A stretch of DNA of 64,000 nt from Cryptomeria japonica (taxonomy: Eukaryota > Streptophyta > Pinopsida > Cupressales > Cupressaceae): the NCBI RefSeq assembly GCF_030272615.1, contig NC_081413.1:161446849-161510848 (forward strand), written 5' to 3'. Both the position numbers and the translations under genes were made by a program. Under the pieces are notes generated by a model. That model was not told the origin of the DNA, searched no databases, and saw nothing but the letters and a program-made list of their open reading frames with translations. This document shows, piece by piece, positions 1 through 10,191 of this stretch. Within the stretch, counting starts at the first letter, position 1. Each line of letters begins with the position of its first letter.

Positions 1-1125
1 TTTGGTGTGTTGTTCTGTCTCAGTCTGCTTCTTCCGGATCTGCAACTTGCGGCGTCGTCCGAATTCTGAAACCTACACTTATATCTGAAAAGGTGTGGTG
101 GGTGGCTATATAGGGTTTTGCCTTAGTCAAACCCTCGCTTTGGTGATTTCCACCTCCACAAATAGCCAAGTTGTATTGTAAAAAGTAATGTGTGTGCAGA
201 CCTTGTGTGTGTGCAAGATCCTAAAATGCAAGTAAGCAAACTAGAGCAACCTAGGAAGTAAACCCTAATTGCTTGTAAATGATAATGTAAATGCTCCAAA
301 TCAAGATGCAAAGTGATATAAAGCATGAATAAAAATGATATAATGGGGCTTATGCAAAGACATGAAAACAACATGAAATCATACCCAACCCCAAGGGAGG
401 GGTACAAGCCAATCTTCAGTCAGTAATCCCCTATTGCTCTTCAATGTCTTCAAAGCCCTAAATGGATGAATGAAATTGATGAATTCTTGATGGATGGATG
501 TTGAATGTTTTTGAAGTCTTCAAAGATCTACTCTTTCGCTGCATAGAAGGTCCTTGAAACCAAAATTCTGCCTCCTTTCAAATGAAGAAAGAGAGCTCTT
601 ATGTATGAAACCCTAGGTCTTAATTTCAACTTTTGGCCGACATAGAGATTGAATCTCCCCCCAATTTCTTGGGGTTAAGCTTTATTTTATGATTAGATCA
701 TGCTCCTAAAATTTTGGGAAAAATGTCCGGGACCATGTGCACGTCGGGCGCCATGGTCCCGACAACTTTTTACCAAATTTTCAGGGCCGTCGGATATGAT
801 GATTTTAGAGAGAATCCCGAAGTTACAGGTGATTTCGAGATGTTTTGACCCCCGAAATCAAGCCCCCAAGTTCAAAATAGGACCTAATTAGGGTTTTTGA
901 TTAAATGATGTATTTGAGGAATAAAATGAAAGGGGCACACTTTAATGAAAGGGCCCAACTTTATGATGTGGAAGATGATGAAATAGGACCTTAGACTTAA
1001 TTAATTTAATTAATTAAGTGCTAAAGGGGAAATGCAATGCAAAATGCAAAATGCACCAAGGCGGGTGCTAAACTAGGTGTGAAATTGTACCACCCTAGCA
1101 AGTGCATACAATTTACGACGCTACA
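1..1125 (-). mobile_element. Partial LTR of a gypsy-type element (E), cut by the window edge
   Basis: Read on the minus strand, a typical LTR start (TGTAGCGTCG) lies at 1125 and the sequence runs leftwards without coding potential to the window edge. A TATA-like CTATATAG at about 104-111 lies roughly 1 kb inside the presumed LTR and could be its promoter. Immediately right of 1125 the sequence switches to the internal region of a different relic (D). Only one end is visible, no partner LTR is in the window, and the assignment to gypsy rests on the TGTAG terminus shared with element G. The short ORFs here show no recognisable protein. Confidence 0.4.
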
Positions 1126-3169
1126 GTTTCTTTACTTACAAGTCAAGGCAAGAAAAAGAAAAAAAAAAGAGCTATGCCAAATATTCATCTCAAGGCAAAA
1201 GAAAAATGATATATAACTAAAATATCATGCATACAAAGTGCGACAAAAAGATTGACTATGGGAATACGTAAGTAACTGCATCAGGGCTATGAATGCCTCC
1301 TAGCAATGGAGAAATATTTAAGAAATTATAGTCTATAACCTCGTCGGAGCTCTAAAAGCTTGCTCGCAGCGAGGCTCTATTTGGGATGCTTTTGAAGCTA
1401 GGATAATCCATGTAGCTGGTCATATAGGATGCTAAGGATCTTTAGTGAATACAAGAGAGGGATTTAACTAATATGCACACACATGGGCAAAAGAAGATCA
1501 AAGTTTCAAGAACCAATGGGGAAGTTTTCCACATCTCTATTTGTAAATCCTAGTCACAAAGTGTGTTGATTTGTATGTTCCAAAGGACCTTAGGGATCGA
1601 TTGACCTCTTATCTATGAAATGTTTTGTACCTCCAATTTCAATTGGTGTATTACAAAATGCCAAACAAACACAATCAACCTTGTTCGAATAGGAAATGAA
1701 TCTTCATCTTGCATCTTGCATTAACATAGGTCATGTTGAAAATTCATTGTCTCCGCATGCATTTCATAGATCATCATGTCATACAGGTCTGCACATTAGG
1801 GGCATAACTGAAAAATCCAAACAAAATCATAAAAAATCCTGAAAAAAAATCCAAACAAAATCTTATAACATCCTTCAAAAAAATCCAAAAATAGTTAAAT
1901 GTCTTGAAAAATCAACCAAAAACATTCACATAATGTCCTTTGAAAATACCAAAAACATCTGGAAAAATTTCCTGAAAAAACCAAAAACATTCAAATATCA
2001 ATCCACATAATCCAAAAACATTGAAAAAGCTCTTGGAAAAGAACTAAACAATCAAAAAACAAAATCAATCAAAAAACTTGCAATAAAATGTCTCACAAGA
2101 AACAAATACCTTAGCAGATATCCAACAAACCCTTCGCATGAAGTTAACAAAGGATATGACTATCCAGTCAAACATCTACAATCAACTGATCGATCTGTCT
2201 TATCAAATGTATCATATCCATATATCAAAGTGATCATTATCTTGTCTTAAACATAAGAGGATACACTCAAAATCAGACAGATCAGCCTTAAATAGGGTCC
2301 GTAACTTTCTGAAACAAAAAGTTATCAACCATCACATCAAGAAACTAAGAATGAAGGAACAAGGTCAATATAACTGCATAATTTTGTCCAGGTCAATCTT
2401 TATCTTTTATCATTTGGCAACAGATTATGTTCCTATGCTACTCAAATATGTCCACAAGTGACTAGAGGAGCCATAATGGGTATTATATTTTTCTTTGTTT
2501 GATGTTTGTGGTGTGAACCGATGAAGTTCTAGGGAAATTACTCTAGTGGGTGTTTGTGATAGGAGCATTCAGCTATTGAATGCAACACATACCTCGACCC
2601 CTAGTGTCTTTCCCAGAATGGAGGGGTTCACTCCTTGTCTGCTACATGTTTGTTTCTTCAATGAGATATCTTTACATCTTGGTTCCTTATACAATGATGT
2701 GCTAAGCTTCATTGTTCAATAATAAGGCTCAGTGATGAATATATATTATGCAATAAAATAATGACATAGGTTTGTGATTCAATCAATCATTCTCATTTCA
2801 TCTCATTTTTTTATTGCTAGTTTTCTGATTATTTTCTCATCATCTCTTTCTAAATCATTTTCAATCTATCATCTCATATCAATCATCTTCAATTTCTTCT
2901 AATTCTCATCTTTCATTCTATATCATTCTAAGCTTCATTCTCTCATATTCTATCTCAATATCATCTTCACACCACCTATCTCTATCTCTAATAAACTAAC
3001 CATTCTTCTATCTTATATCTCACATTCTTCTTTTTTCGAGAGATTATTCATGTCTTTAATACACAAACAATCTCTCGAGGGGGCATGACACCCTAAGTAT
3101 CATCGGGGCATATTTTTTTCGTTTTATTTGAAACAATGTTGTTTCGACTTTGTCTCAAAGAGCGGCAAA
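1126..3169 (+). mobile_element. 3' noncoding internal region of gypsy relic D
   Basis: No gene is visible. The stretch has the organisation of the region between integrase and 3' LTR of element G (35579-37150, opposite strand). It has a degenerate run of CCTGAAAAA/ATCCAAA-type repeats at about 1810-2060, a CCTCGAGGGGGCATG-like block before the end, and a polypurine stretch (CTCAAAGAGCGGCAAA) that abuts the LTR start at 3170. The matching G stretch reads CTCAAAGAGGAGCAAAA before its LTR. The region is truncated on the left at E, so D's coding part is missing. Confidence 0.5.
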
Positions 3170-3789
3170 TGTAGACACCTAAAAATACACCTAAAAATAT
3201 CTCATTGATCATGTACTAATTATTCCTCTAATTGATTAAATAATTCTATAATTCTATAATTAAGTTAATTAATCTTATTCTTCTAATTTCTTATTTCCTC
3301 ATAATCTTACTAATTATTCTATTTCTTATTCTTTCATCATTTAATCATTTTAACTATTTTCTAATGTTAATTAAATATTTATTATTTAATTAATTCTAAT
3401 TATTTTACCAATTTAAATAATCTTTATTATTTAAATAAATTAATTTTCAATTTCCATCTCTAATCATCTAATCATTAACCATTTTCTAAATATTAATTAA
3501 ATATTAATTATTTAATTAATTGTGATTTAATCCTTAAACTTAGATAATCTTTATTATTTAATTAAATTCAATTTCTAAATAATTAAATAGTTTCTTTAAA
3601 TTATTTAATTAACTAATTAATTCTTTTGGTTCTTCAAATTCTAATTTCATATTCTTCTAATTTCTTCCAATTTCAAACACGTGCATGATTTCAAAAATCA
3701 AATTGAAAATCAAAGTCAAGTTCTAAATATATTCAAATACTAAATTGAATTGAATAAATTTAATTATTTGAATAAATTTCATGCAAAGA

Positions 3790-4523
3790 TTAAATTGAAA
3801 ATCTAAGTTTTTTATTAAGGAAAATCAGGTTTTAAGGGACCTGAAACCCGCTTACATTACGATAGATGAAGAAGAAAGAAACAAGAGAAGATAAGACCAA
3901 GACAAAACAACTGCAAAAAACCAGCACAAAAACCAGCAGCTAGGACAAAAGGATAGCAAAGAGCTTGCGAGAAACTGGCATCCAAAACCTAGCATTACAA
4001 GTCAAATGAAAACTTTTATAGACTCCTCAACATTCTAAACCAATAGCATCATGGCCTTAGCGGCTTCTCTCAAATCATTGTTCTCCTATTTCAGCTGAAT
4101 GTCTTTCATTTTTGTCTCCATATCAGTGGTGGTTTGCTTGGTCCTTCGCTTGGAGATTTGATGAGTAGAGCTGGAGGTCGATATATCTTCAATGATAACC
4201 AAATCCTTATTCTAATTTTTCCTCTCTAAGTGATCCACCAAGGCATTCATGTTTTGAGAAGAAACTCTCAAGACCTCAAGACTGTGGTTCATGAAGCTTT
4301 TCAATGCCTTCTCATTTTGAGCAACCCGATTGATGATGTTATCATTATCCGCCTCAGTCTTTTCTTTTGCAATTCTAATAACATGCTTTAAATGTTTCAA
4401 ATCCCCTTTTATCAGGTCCTTTTCCGACTAGGCCTGCATCTCAATTTCCTCCTCAGCTTCACTGGTTTCCACCTCCTCACTCTTTTTCCCCGAATCTGTT
4501 TCCTTAAATTGAAAATCTAAGTT
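3790..4523 (-). mobile_element. Non-LTR-type insertion (LINE end or processed retrocopy) with 20-bp target duplication
   Basis: Identical 20-bp sequences lie at 3790-3809 and 4504-4523 and flank a 694-bp insert (3810-4503) inside D's LTR. On the minus strand the insert ends with an AATAAAAAA-like tail directly at the duplication, as expected of target-primed reverse transcription. The 5' side enters in the middle of a reading frame, consistent with 5' truncation. The tail is short, so this may be a LINE 3' end or a retrocopied mRNA; the sequence alone does not decide. Confidence 0.65.
4018..4502 (-). pseudogene. 5'-truncated coiled-coil coding fragment inside the retro-insertion
   Basis: The minus frame that starts at the 5' edge of the insert stays in one register for about 160 codons with a few stops. 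The longest uninterrupted piece is 4212-4400. The product is acidic at the start (SEEVETSEAEEEIEM), then lysine- and leucine-rich with heptad-like spacing (HLKHVIRIAKEKTEADND), as in a coiled coil. A roughly 200-base AT-rich 3' untranslated stretch follows before the A tail. I do not recognise the family: it could be a host coiled-coil protein or the C-terminal part of a retroelement ORF. It has no start codon of its own. Confidence 0.4.
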
Positions 4524-5359
4524 AAAATGCAAGCACACACTAAATTAATTAATTAAATCATTTATCTCTCCAATCTCTATTTCCATCTTCTTGTTATCTT
4601 TGTCATCAATTAAATTTCCTCCAATCATCCTTTTTCTTCCCTCAGTTAGCTTTTTCTCAATCAGTTAACTCAATTAATCTATTCAATCTATTCCCTCTCA
4701 CCTCTAAATCGGTAGTTCAACTATCAGTTTTCATGTGAGCTCACCTAAGTTCTACCTCTTGATCAATTTGTTCCACCTTTCAATCAATCTTCTCCAAAAA
4801 TCTATAAATTGAGCATTCAATCTCCATTTTCAACAATCATGAACTTTGAATCTTTTTGTCAATCGCAGGTTGCCAGTGCAATATCTGAGAGCCATCATAC
4901 CATAGAGAGGAGAAGAGCAATGGAAGTTATACGCAGTCATGGAATAGGAAGTTTTTGATTGATTCAATTTATAATTCCTATTTCTTGCTTCTATGTTATT
5001 TCATTATTTGTTTGTTTGAATTCTTTGATTAGATAGGGATTCATGATTTCCCTTTGATTCTAATTGATATATTTCAAAGATGAATTTTACATGCATACAA
5101 TAAGTAGTTTGTATTTGAGCCAAAACATCGGCGAGTAGGTTATTCAACGTGACTTGGCCTTGGGACTAAGGCAGTCGGAGTGACTCGGTCGCTCCAATGT
5201 GGGCCTGAATTTAAACCCAAGGTTTGGAAGGCCAAGGAGAGGCTAGGATTAAATGTAAATTGATTTTTGATGTCAAGAATATATGTAGGAGGACATACAT
5301 GCTAAAATAGGACCCTATTGAGCAAAGAACTACATAGGGATGCAATGTACTATGCTACA

Positions 5360-5413
5360 TTTAGCCCCCACTTTAGTGGGAGTATGAACCTACACACATA
5401 CTCATGGTAAAGT

Positions 5414-5489
<76 letters not shown>

Positions 5490-7209
5490 CATCGAAAAGC
5501 TTGAAAAGAGCCAATGCATCACTATGTTCAAGAGAACAAGCCCCCAACCAAAGATCTTAACATATACAACCATATCAAAGGGAACAAAAAAATAAAAAAC
5601 AAAGAAAAAAAAAGACACACAAAGGGGGGAAATACTGAAAAACAAAAGCTCCAAATCAACTAGCCAAAGTGACTTCTATAATAAAAATATCTCAACCACT
5701 AATATCACTCTTAGAATGTTATTGCAAGAGCACATATGGTCACATGGAAAGAGCAAGAGCACACATTAAAGATGAGACAAGACTCCATGGCCCAACCAAC
5801 TAGAAAGGTATGCTATGGGGATCATGGAGAGAAATATAAAAGAGAATGTATTCTATAGGCTATCAAGATGTGTTATCTTAGGTGATGCATGAAAGAGGAG
5901 GAAGAGTGGAAAATAGTCTAGCAAGTTGCATCATGCTAGTTCCATTTAACCTAAAAATGCAGTACAAGGAGGGTTGAAAGGCCTAGCAAGTTGTGTTAAT
6001 CTAGCTAACCTACCTTGAAGAAGTTGAAAAAGGAATATTTGAAAAGGTCTAGCAAGTTGTGTTATGGTAGTAAAATCATTTCTATATATGTTGTTTGGTT
6101 TCATGAAGCACCTCATCTAAGACTTTGGTTTGGTTTCGATCATGCAACAACATGTATAAGATTCATGATAGAAAATTGTCTTCTTTTGGGATTGCAACAT
6201 GAGGATGCAACAACCTATCTAAGATAAATGATGCATGAAATGAGGATGAAGCATGAGGATGCAACAATCCTAAATTGATAGGTACAATAAGGATTAAGCA
6301 CAAGGATGCAATAATCTCATAAATGATGGATAAAATAGGGACATAACATGAGTATAGAATAATCCCAAATTGACAGTTGATAATTGAAAATGCAACTAGG
6401 AGGCCACATAGATATTTATAAGGTAATGATCAACCACAAGAGTGAAAAATCATCTGCAAGAAAAACACCAATCACACAAAAGAGATTAAGAAAATATTAC
6501 ATGCTCTATAAGAACCAAAGAATTTTGTATTATTGCACAAAACAATATTGGAGATATAATTACAATGAATCAGTCAATTTATTTATAGAAAGAAAAATAT
6601 GTCCTAATCTTAAAATTAGAATAACTAAAGAAATGCAAATAGAAGCTAAATTAAGCTCAATTACAAGCCAAAAAATCTAACTAGAAGTTCCTCTAAGTGA
6701 ACTCTAACTACAAAGGCATAACACCCTGATAAAATAAAGCACCTAATTTTAGCTTAAGGGAAAAAGAAATTAAAGGACCTAATTAATAAATAATTAGATA
6801 ATATGTCCTAATTGTTGTAACACCCCACTTAAGATAAACTTAGAGATAAGCTATAAATTAAATGAACGCAAAATGCATCCATGAATGAGTCTTGGCAATG
6901 AAGACCTAATTAGGAACTAATGTAAAACCAATGCAAAACAATGCAACTTACACCAATTAGGTCTCTCTAAATTAAGAAAATGAGTAAACTCACATGGGAA
7001 AAAACCCCTCTCCAAAAGCAAGAGATTTCAATGAAAAAGGTATTATATGTGACTAAGATGAAGGATTGGACAAGCGTCCCCCCAAGTATTGAATCAGTTA
7101 TAGAAGTACAATGAATATTCCCCCCATAAAAGAGAGAAAACGAGGATAAAAATCCCCCCAATGAAGAATTAGCTCCTATAACAATGATGAATGCCTAAAG
7201 ACAAAACAT
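5360..7209. other. Unassigned 1.85-kb stretch
   Basis: No supported gene. The segment lies between the end of D's LTR and the target duplication of element A. It contains the (AG)n tract, several imperfect copies of a CTAGCAAGTTGTGTTA-type phrase (about 5920-6075), a block of ATGCAACAA/GATGCATGAA phrases (6140-6320), and a TGTAACACCCCACTTAAG phrase at about 6816, which resembles starts of some plant LTRs but has no partner here. It is probably an old transposon relic. Confidence 0.35.
5417..5488. repeat. (AG)36 microsatellite
   Basis: Seventy-two bases of uninterrupted AG dinucleotide, flanked by unique sequence. It gives rise to spurious LSLSLS reading frames on the minus strand. Confidence 0.98.
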
Positions 7210-7478
7210 AATCCTATTGGCATTTCTGATGATGTTGTTGTGATTGTCATTGATGGACACACACTTGCTTTGAGATCACCTTTTGTATGTATGAGTTATG
7301 CTCAACTGGTATTTGTTCCAACTTGTATTATGTATTATAGTCTTTAGACTATCGGTGTTTTGCAGAAAGTGTTTACTGATTTGAAGCAGTATGAAGACCT
7401 CAAGCAGTTCAAGAATCCCAAAGCAATATGAAGAAACAAAGCAGTTGTTATCATTTTTTCCAGTCTTCATTTTGGCAA

Positions 7479-7585
7479 ATCGGTAATTGGTAAAATGTGT
7501 GAACCGGTATTGGTAAAATATGTGAACCGGTAATAGGTAAATGTATGAACCGGTATTACTCTATGATGAGATAACAACCGGTATT
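7479..7585 (+). promoter_or_regulatory. AACCGGTA tandem block in U3 of LTR A
   Basis: About 3.5 units of a 23-24-bp repeat, each built on (AA)CCGGTA followed by TTGGTAAA and ATGTGTGAA. AACCGGTA occurs at about 7502, 7525, 7549 and 7576. The block lies about 140-240 bp upstream of the TATAAGG box, the position of an enhancer. The 3' LTR has the same block at about 13990-14098 with some units decayed to ACCAGTA. Confidence 0.6.
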
Positions 7586-7718
7586 ATTTTTGTGATGAGT
7601 TATCATCCAACGACACTTTGGCGGTGATTCTGTGTCATGTTACCAAATGTGTCCAGATGCACTGAACCTAGGAACTTGCAATGTAATCCTATTGGACCGA
7701 CATGAAATCAGATTCCTT

Positions 7719-7724
7719 TATAAG
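7719..7724 (+). promoter_or_regulatory. Putative TATA box of LTR A
   Basis: TATAAG in the context CCTTTATAAGGACATC, preserved at 14234-14239 in the 3' LTR. Its position about 500 bp into a 1.2-kb LTR fits the U3/R border of a copia element. The start site is not determined. Confidence 0.5.
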
Positions 7725-7969
7725 GACATCATGTCTAGGGTTTCAATGGTTGTAAGAGTTGTTAGGGTTTTGTGTGGTTGATGAGGTTTTTGCATGTGCG
7801 ATCACAGAAGAAGATTAGGTTTGTGAGAAGAAATAGAGTGTGAAGATTTTAAAGATTGAAGTAATGTTAAAATGCATTAACAATGAGCTATCAAGGATCT
7901 AACTAAGCATACTGTGCTAGTATTTATATCACTCACTTGTTGATTACTCACATCTTTGACAAGTCTGTA

Positions 7970-8110
7970 ACCCTTAATTGGGTAGGCTTGACAAAGCCTT
8001 TGTAAATCCTCTAACAAGGTCATTTACAATTGTGGATCTGAAATCCTCTCACAAGGTAGTCTTTAATTGGACTTATCTCCTAACAAAGATTGAGATTCCT
8101 AACAAGATCT
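7970..8110 (+). other. Array of seven consecutive mini stem-loops in LTR A
   Basis: Seven short inverted repeats almost abut: 7970-7983 (ACCC/GGGT), 7984-7999 (AGGCTT/AAGCCT, loop GACA), 8008-8019 (CCT/AGG, loop CTAACA), 8045-8056 (CCT/AGG), 8058-8073 (AGTC/GACT), 8075-8090 (ATCT/AGAT, loop CCTAACAA) and 8093-8110 (AGAT/ATCT). Loops are similar and stems differ. The array is 250-390 bases downstream of the TATA box and about 290 bases before the primer-binding site, so it should lie in the RNA leader. Most stems are kept in the 3' LTR. Confidence 0.7.
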
Positions 8111-8402
8111 ATTCTGGTAAAGAACATTGTATGACCTTAACCGGTTTGGTTACTATTCTGTAGATAGTTACTTGTAAGTTTCATCTCACCGTGGTTTTTC
8201 CCATTTGCATTTCCACGTCAAAATCTCTTGTGTTATGGTGATTGTGCTTCTATGGGTGAATGCCTTATTTGTTGTTTGGTTTGCATTTGTGTTAACCGGT
8301 CTGTTAGTAAAACTGTTATACCGGTTTATTGCTAAACTGTTTAAGTGTTTAAGTTCAACATTTTTTGGTATACTAATTCACCCCCCCTCTTAGTATTCAT
8401 CA

Positions 8403-8417
8403 ATTGGTATTAGAGCC
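8403..8417 (+). other. Primer-binding site of element A
   Basis: ATTGGTATTAGAGCC directly follows the LTR end. The usual copia site complementary to initiator Met-tRNA reads TGGTATCAGAGC; one base differs (TTAG for TCAG). Confidence 0.8.
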
Positions 8418-8452
8418 AACCTTTCTATAAGTCTAACCACTTGGAAGGAGAT

Positions 8453-9643
8453 ATGGGGGAATACACTGTGAGGTAACTTAATCATCATCTCACTCAGACT
8501 GAGAAAGCCTTTGATGAACTCAAAGTCAAATATAAAGCCTCTGTAGCAAAGAGAAGAGAGCATGTTGAGAAACTGATGGAGATTACTAAAAATAGTTCTT
8601 CTGATGAAGTAGACATGGAAGCCCTAGTTGAAGAAGTTGAAAAACTGAATGAATCTCATGCTAACCTAAGAAGGGAACTGGAAGGACTGACTATCAGAAT
8701 GTGTCACGAGCTTGAGAACCAGAGGAAAGCTGAAGATCTGGTAAAAGACAAAGATCATGAGATCTCCAAGCTGAAGCAATAAATTAGTGCACTTACAGCT
8801 CATCTCCAAGAGAGTAAAGTGGAAAAAGAAGAAATGCAAGGTGAACTAAACATGGCTATTTCTGAGAATGCAACCTTGAAGGAATCCAATGCTTCTATTT
8901 CCAAACAACTCATTGAGTCAAAGGAAATACTTGCCAAATTCTATAAGAGCACTATTAAGCTAGAACAAAAGCTTGAATCAACAAAACTAGTGAAGAATAC
9001 CACTGGACTTGGTTTTTCTGGCTATGAGGAAGGTGAGACCCCTGGAACAAAAGATGGAGCATCAAAGAAGCAACTGACACCAAAGAATAAAGGTAAGAAA
9101 AAGTTCAAACCTGTTTTCTTTAATTGTCTCAAGGAAGGACACACTACCAATGTATGTATAAGTAAGGCTTAAATTAATTTTCCCTACTTTCTAAACAATA
9201 AGCCTAGATCCAATAGATTCAATGGTAACTATTATGCATGTAACAAGTTTGGGCATAGAGCATTTGAGTGCAGGTCTATTATACACAACACTAGAAGATA
9301 TCCTCAAAGGAGTCAAAGAGTTTTTCCTAAATCCTTTGTGAACCGGAATCCAAACCGGTATAATGCCTATGACCATCAGTCAGGTGGTGGTGGCTATCAA
9401 GAAACAATCAGTTGGAGAGAAACATGTTTGATTTGTCATGGTAGAGATCACATTGCTGCAACATATAGGAGGAAGAATGGTAGAATGAATAATGGACCAT
9501 GGATAACACTTGGAATGGTTTGCTATCATTGTAACAAACTAGGACACCCCGCCAGAACCTGGAAAATGAGAAAGAACATATCAGATGATATACCAGTCAC
9601 TCCAGAAGGAAATATTGATGTTGAAACTATTAAAACATGTTAA
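8453..9643 (+). pseudogene. Gag-derived coiled-coil and zinc-knuckle protein of element A
   Basis: A single 396-codon frame beginning at an ATG 36 bases after the primer-binding site, broken only by stops at 8474, 8780 and 9170. Residues about 10-190 are charged with heptad-like leucines (EVEKLNESHANLRRELEGL) and predict a long coiled coil. Four zinc-knuckle-like motifs follow: FFNCLKEGHTTNVC, YYACNKFGHRAFEC, CLICHGRDHIAATY and CYHCNKLGHPARTW. Each has lost one zinc ligand (first Cys in the first two, last Cys in the last two). Compared with gag of element J (31641-32591), the N-terminal capsid-like part is absent. In the family such proteins bind the genomic RNA and assemble particles. Inference: this element kept an RNA-binding gag half as its first ORF. 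Confidence 0.7.
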
Positions 9644-10191
9644 AATAGATATGAAGACAACATGGAAGAAGAAACCTAAAGAAGTGTCACAAGAAGAACC
9701 AGTTTCTGCACCTAGTGTGGAAGTCGCTGAATCGGCAAACTAAGCTTCAGAAAAGATTAGGGGGACCAAATCGGTGAAATGTCTCGAACCCCCGGTTTAC
9801 ACAGGTCAAAGACCTTAACCGGTATGTGATACTTGTCAATTGGTAGAAGAATGGAAATAGTAAAAGGAAAATTAGGGTTTACGCCCTAATGGTGGAGCAT
9901 TTATTATGGTAGGTGAAGAATTCATGTAAAAGGGATTTTCAAGTCATTTTCAATTATCAGTTTGTGAGTGAAGAAAGTTTCAAGTGCAGAGCAACAAAAG
10001 GCGATTTGTCTTGTGATTCAGAGAGATTTCAAAACTTGGAAGAAGAATCTAGAGATAATATAAATCAGCCAGGTGAAGAACACAAAGCGGTAATCCAGCA
10101 ACTGAAGTAGTGTGTGGTGAAGCTGAAGTTGCAAACCCTAAATTATGGATTTTTGAAGGTATTTATCAAAATTATTGTTTATCCATTTATC
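9644..10191 (+). other. Spacer between the two ORFs of element A
   Basis: About 550 bases without a supported gene. Protease, integrase and RT would lie here in an autonomous copia element and are wholly absent. An open stretch at 9913-10110 shows no recognisable domain. An A-rich leader (ATTATTGTTTATCCATTTATC) precedes the ATG at 10192. Confidence 0.5.

Larger units (their letters stand above)
3170..5359 (+). repeat. 3' LTR of gypsy relic D, interrupted
   Basis: The LTR begins TGTAGACACCTAAAAA, the same 16 bases that begin the LTRs of element G, and ends CTATGCTACA, the same terminus as G. Without the inserted 694-bp segment and one copy of its target duplication it is about 1.48 kb, close to G's 1.54-1.56 kb. 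The interior is very AT-rich (TTAATTAA-like runs at 3240-3640). D and G therefore look like members of one broad LTR family, though the interiors have diverged beyond easy alignment by eye. Confidence 0.7.
7215..8402 (+). repeat. 5' LTR of element A
   Basis: 1,188 bp, matching the 3' LTR at 13712-14917 along its whole length with scattered substitutions. It begins TATTGGCATTTC (TGTTGGCATTTT in the 3' copy) and ends TTCATCA just before the primer-binding site. In order it contains a CCGGT-rich tandem block, a TATAAGG box, an array of small stem-loops, and the ATTCACCCCCCCTCTTAGTA phrase near the end that is shared with the other copia LTRs of this window. Confidence 0.88.

Noticed and set aside
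5350-5654. Two minus-strand ORFs with long LSLSLS runs
   Set aside because: They are translations of the (AG)36 microsatellite and have no other protein signal.
6816-6960. A possible LTR start TGTAACACCCC
   Set aside because: No second copy, target duplication or polypurine tract could be found in the window.
7970-8110. CRISPR-like array (regular short repeats with spacers)
   Set aside because: Units are unlike inverted repeats without a constant repeat or spacer length, in a plant LTR.
8205-8393. A 62-codon hydrophobic ORF found three times (8205, 14720, 15255)
   Set aside because: It lies in the end of the LTR of element A and its tandem duplicate. The copies are explained by LTR duplication, and no start context or conservation outside this family supports a membrane peptide.
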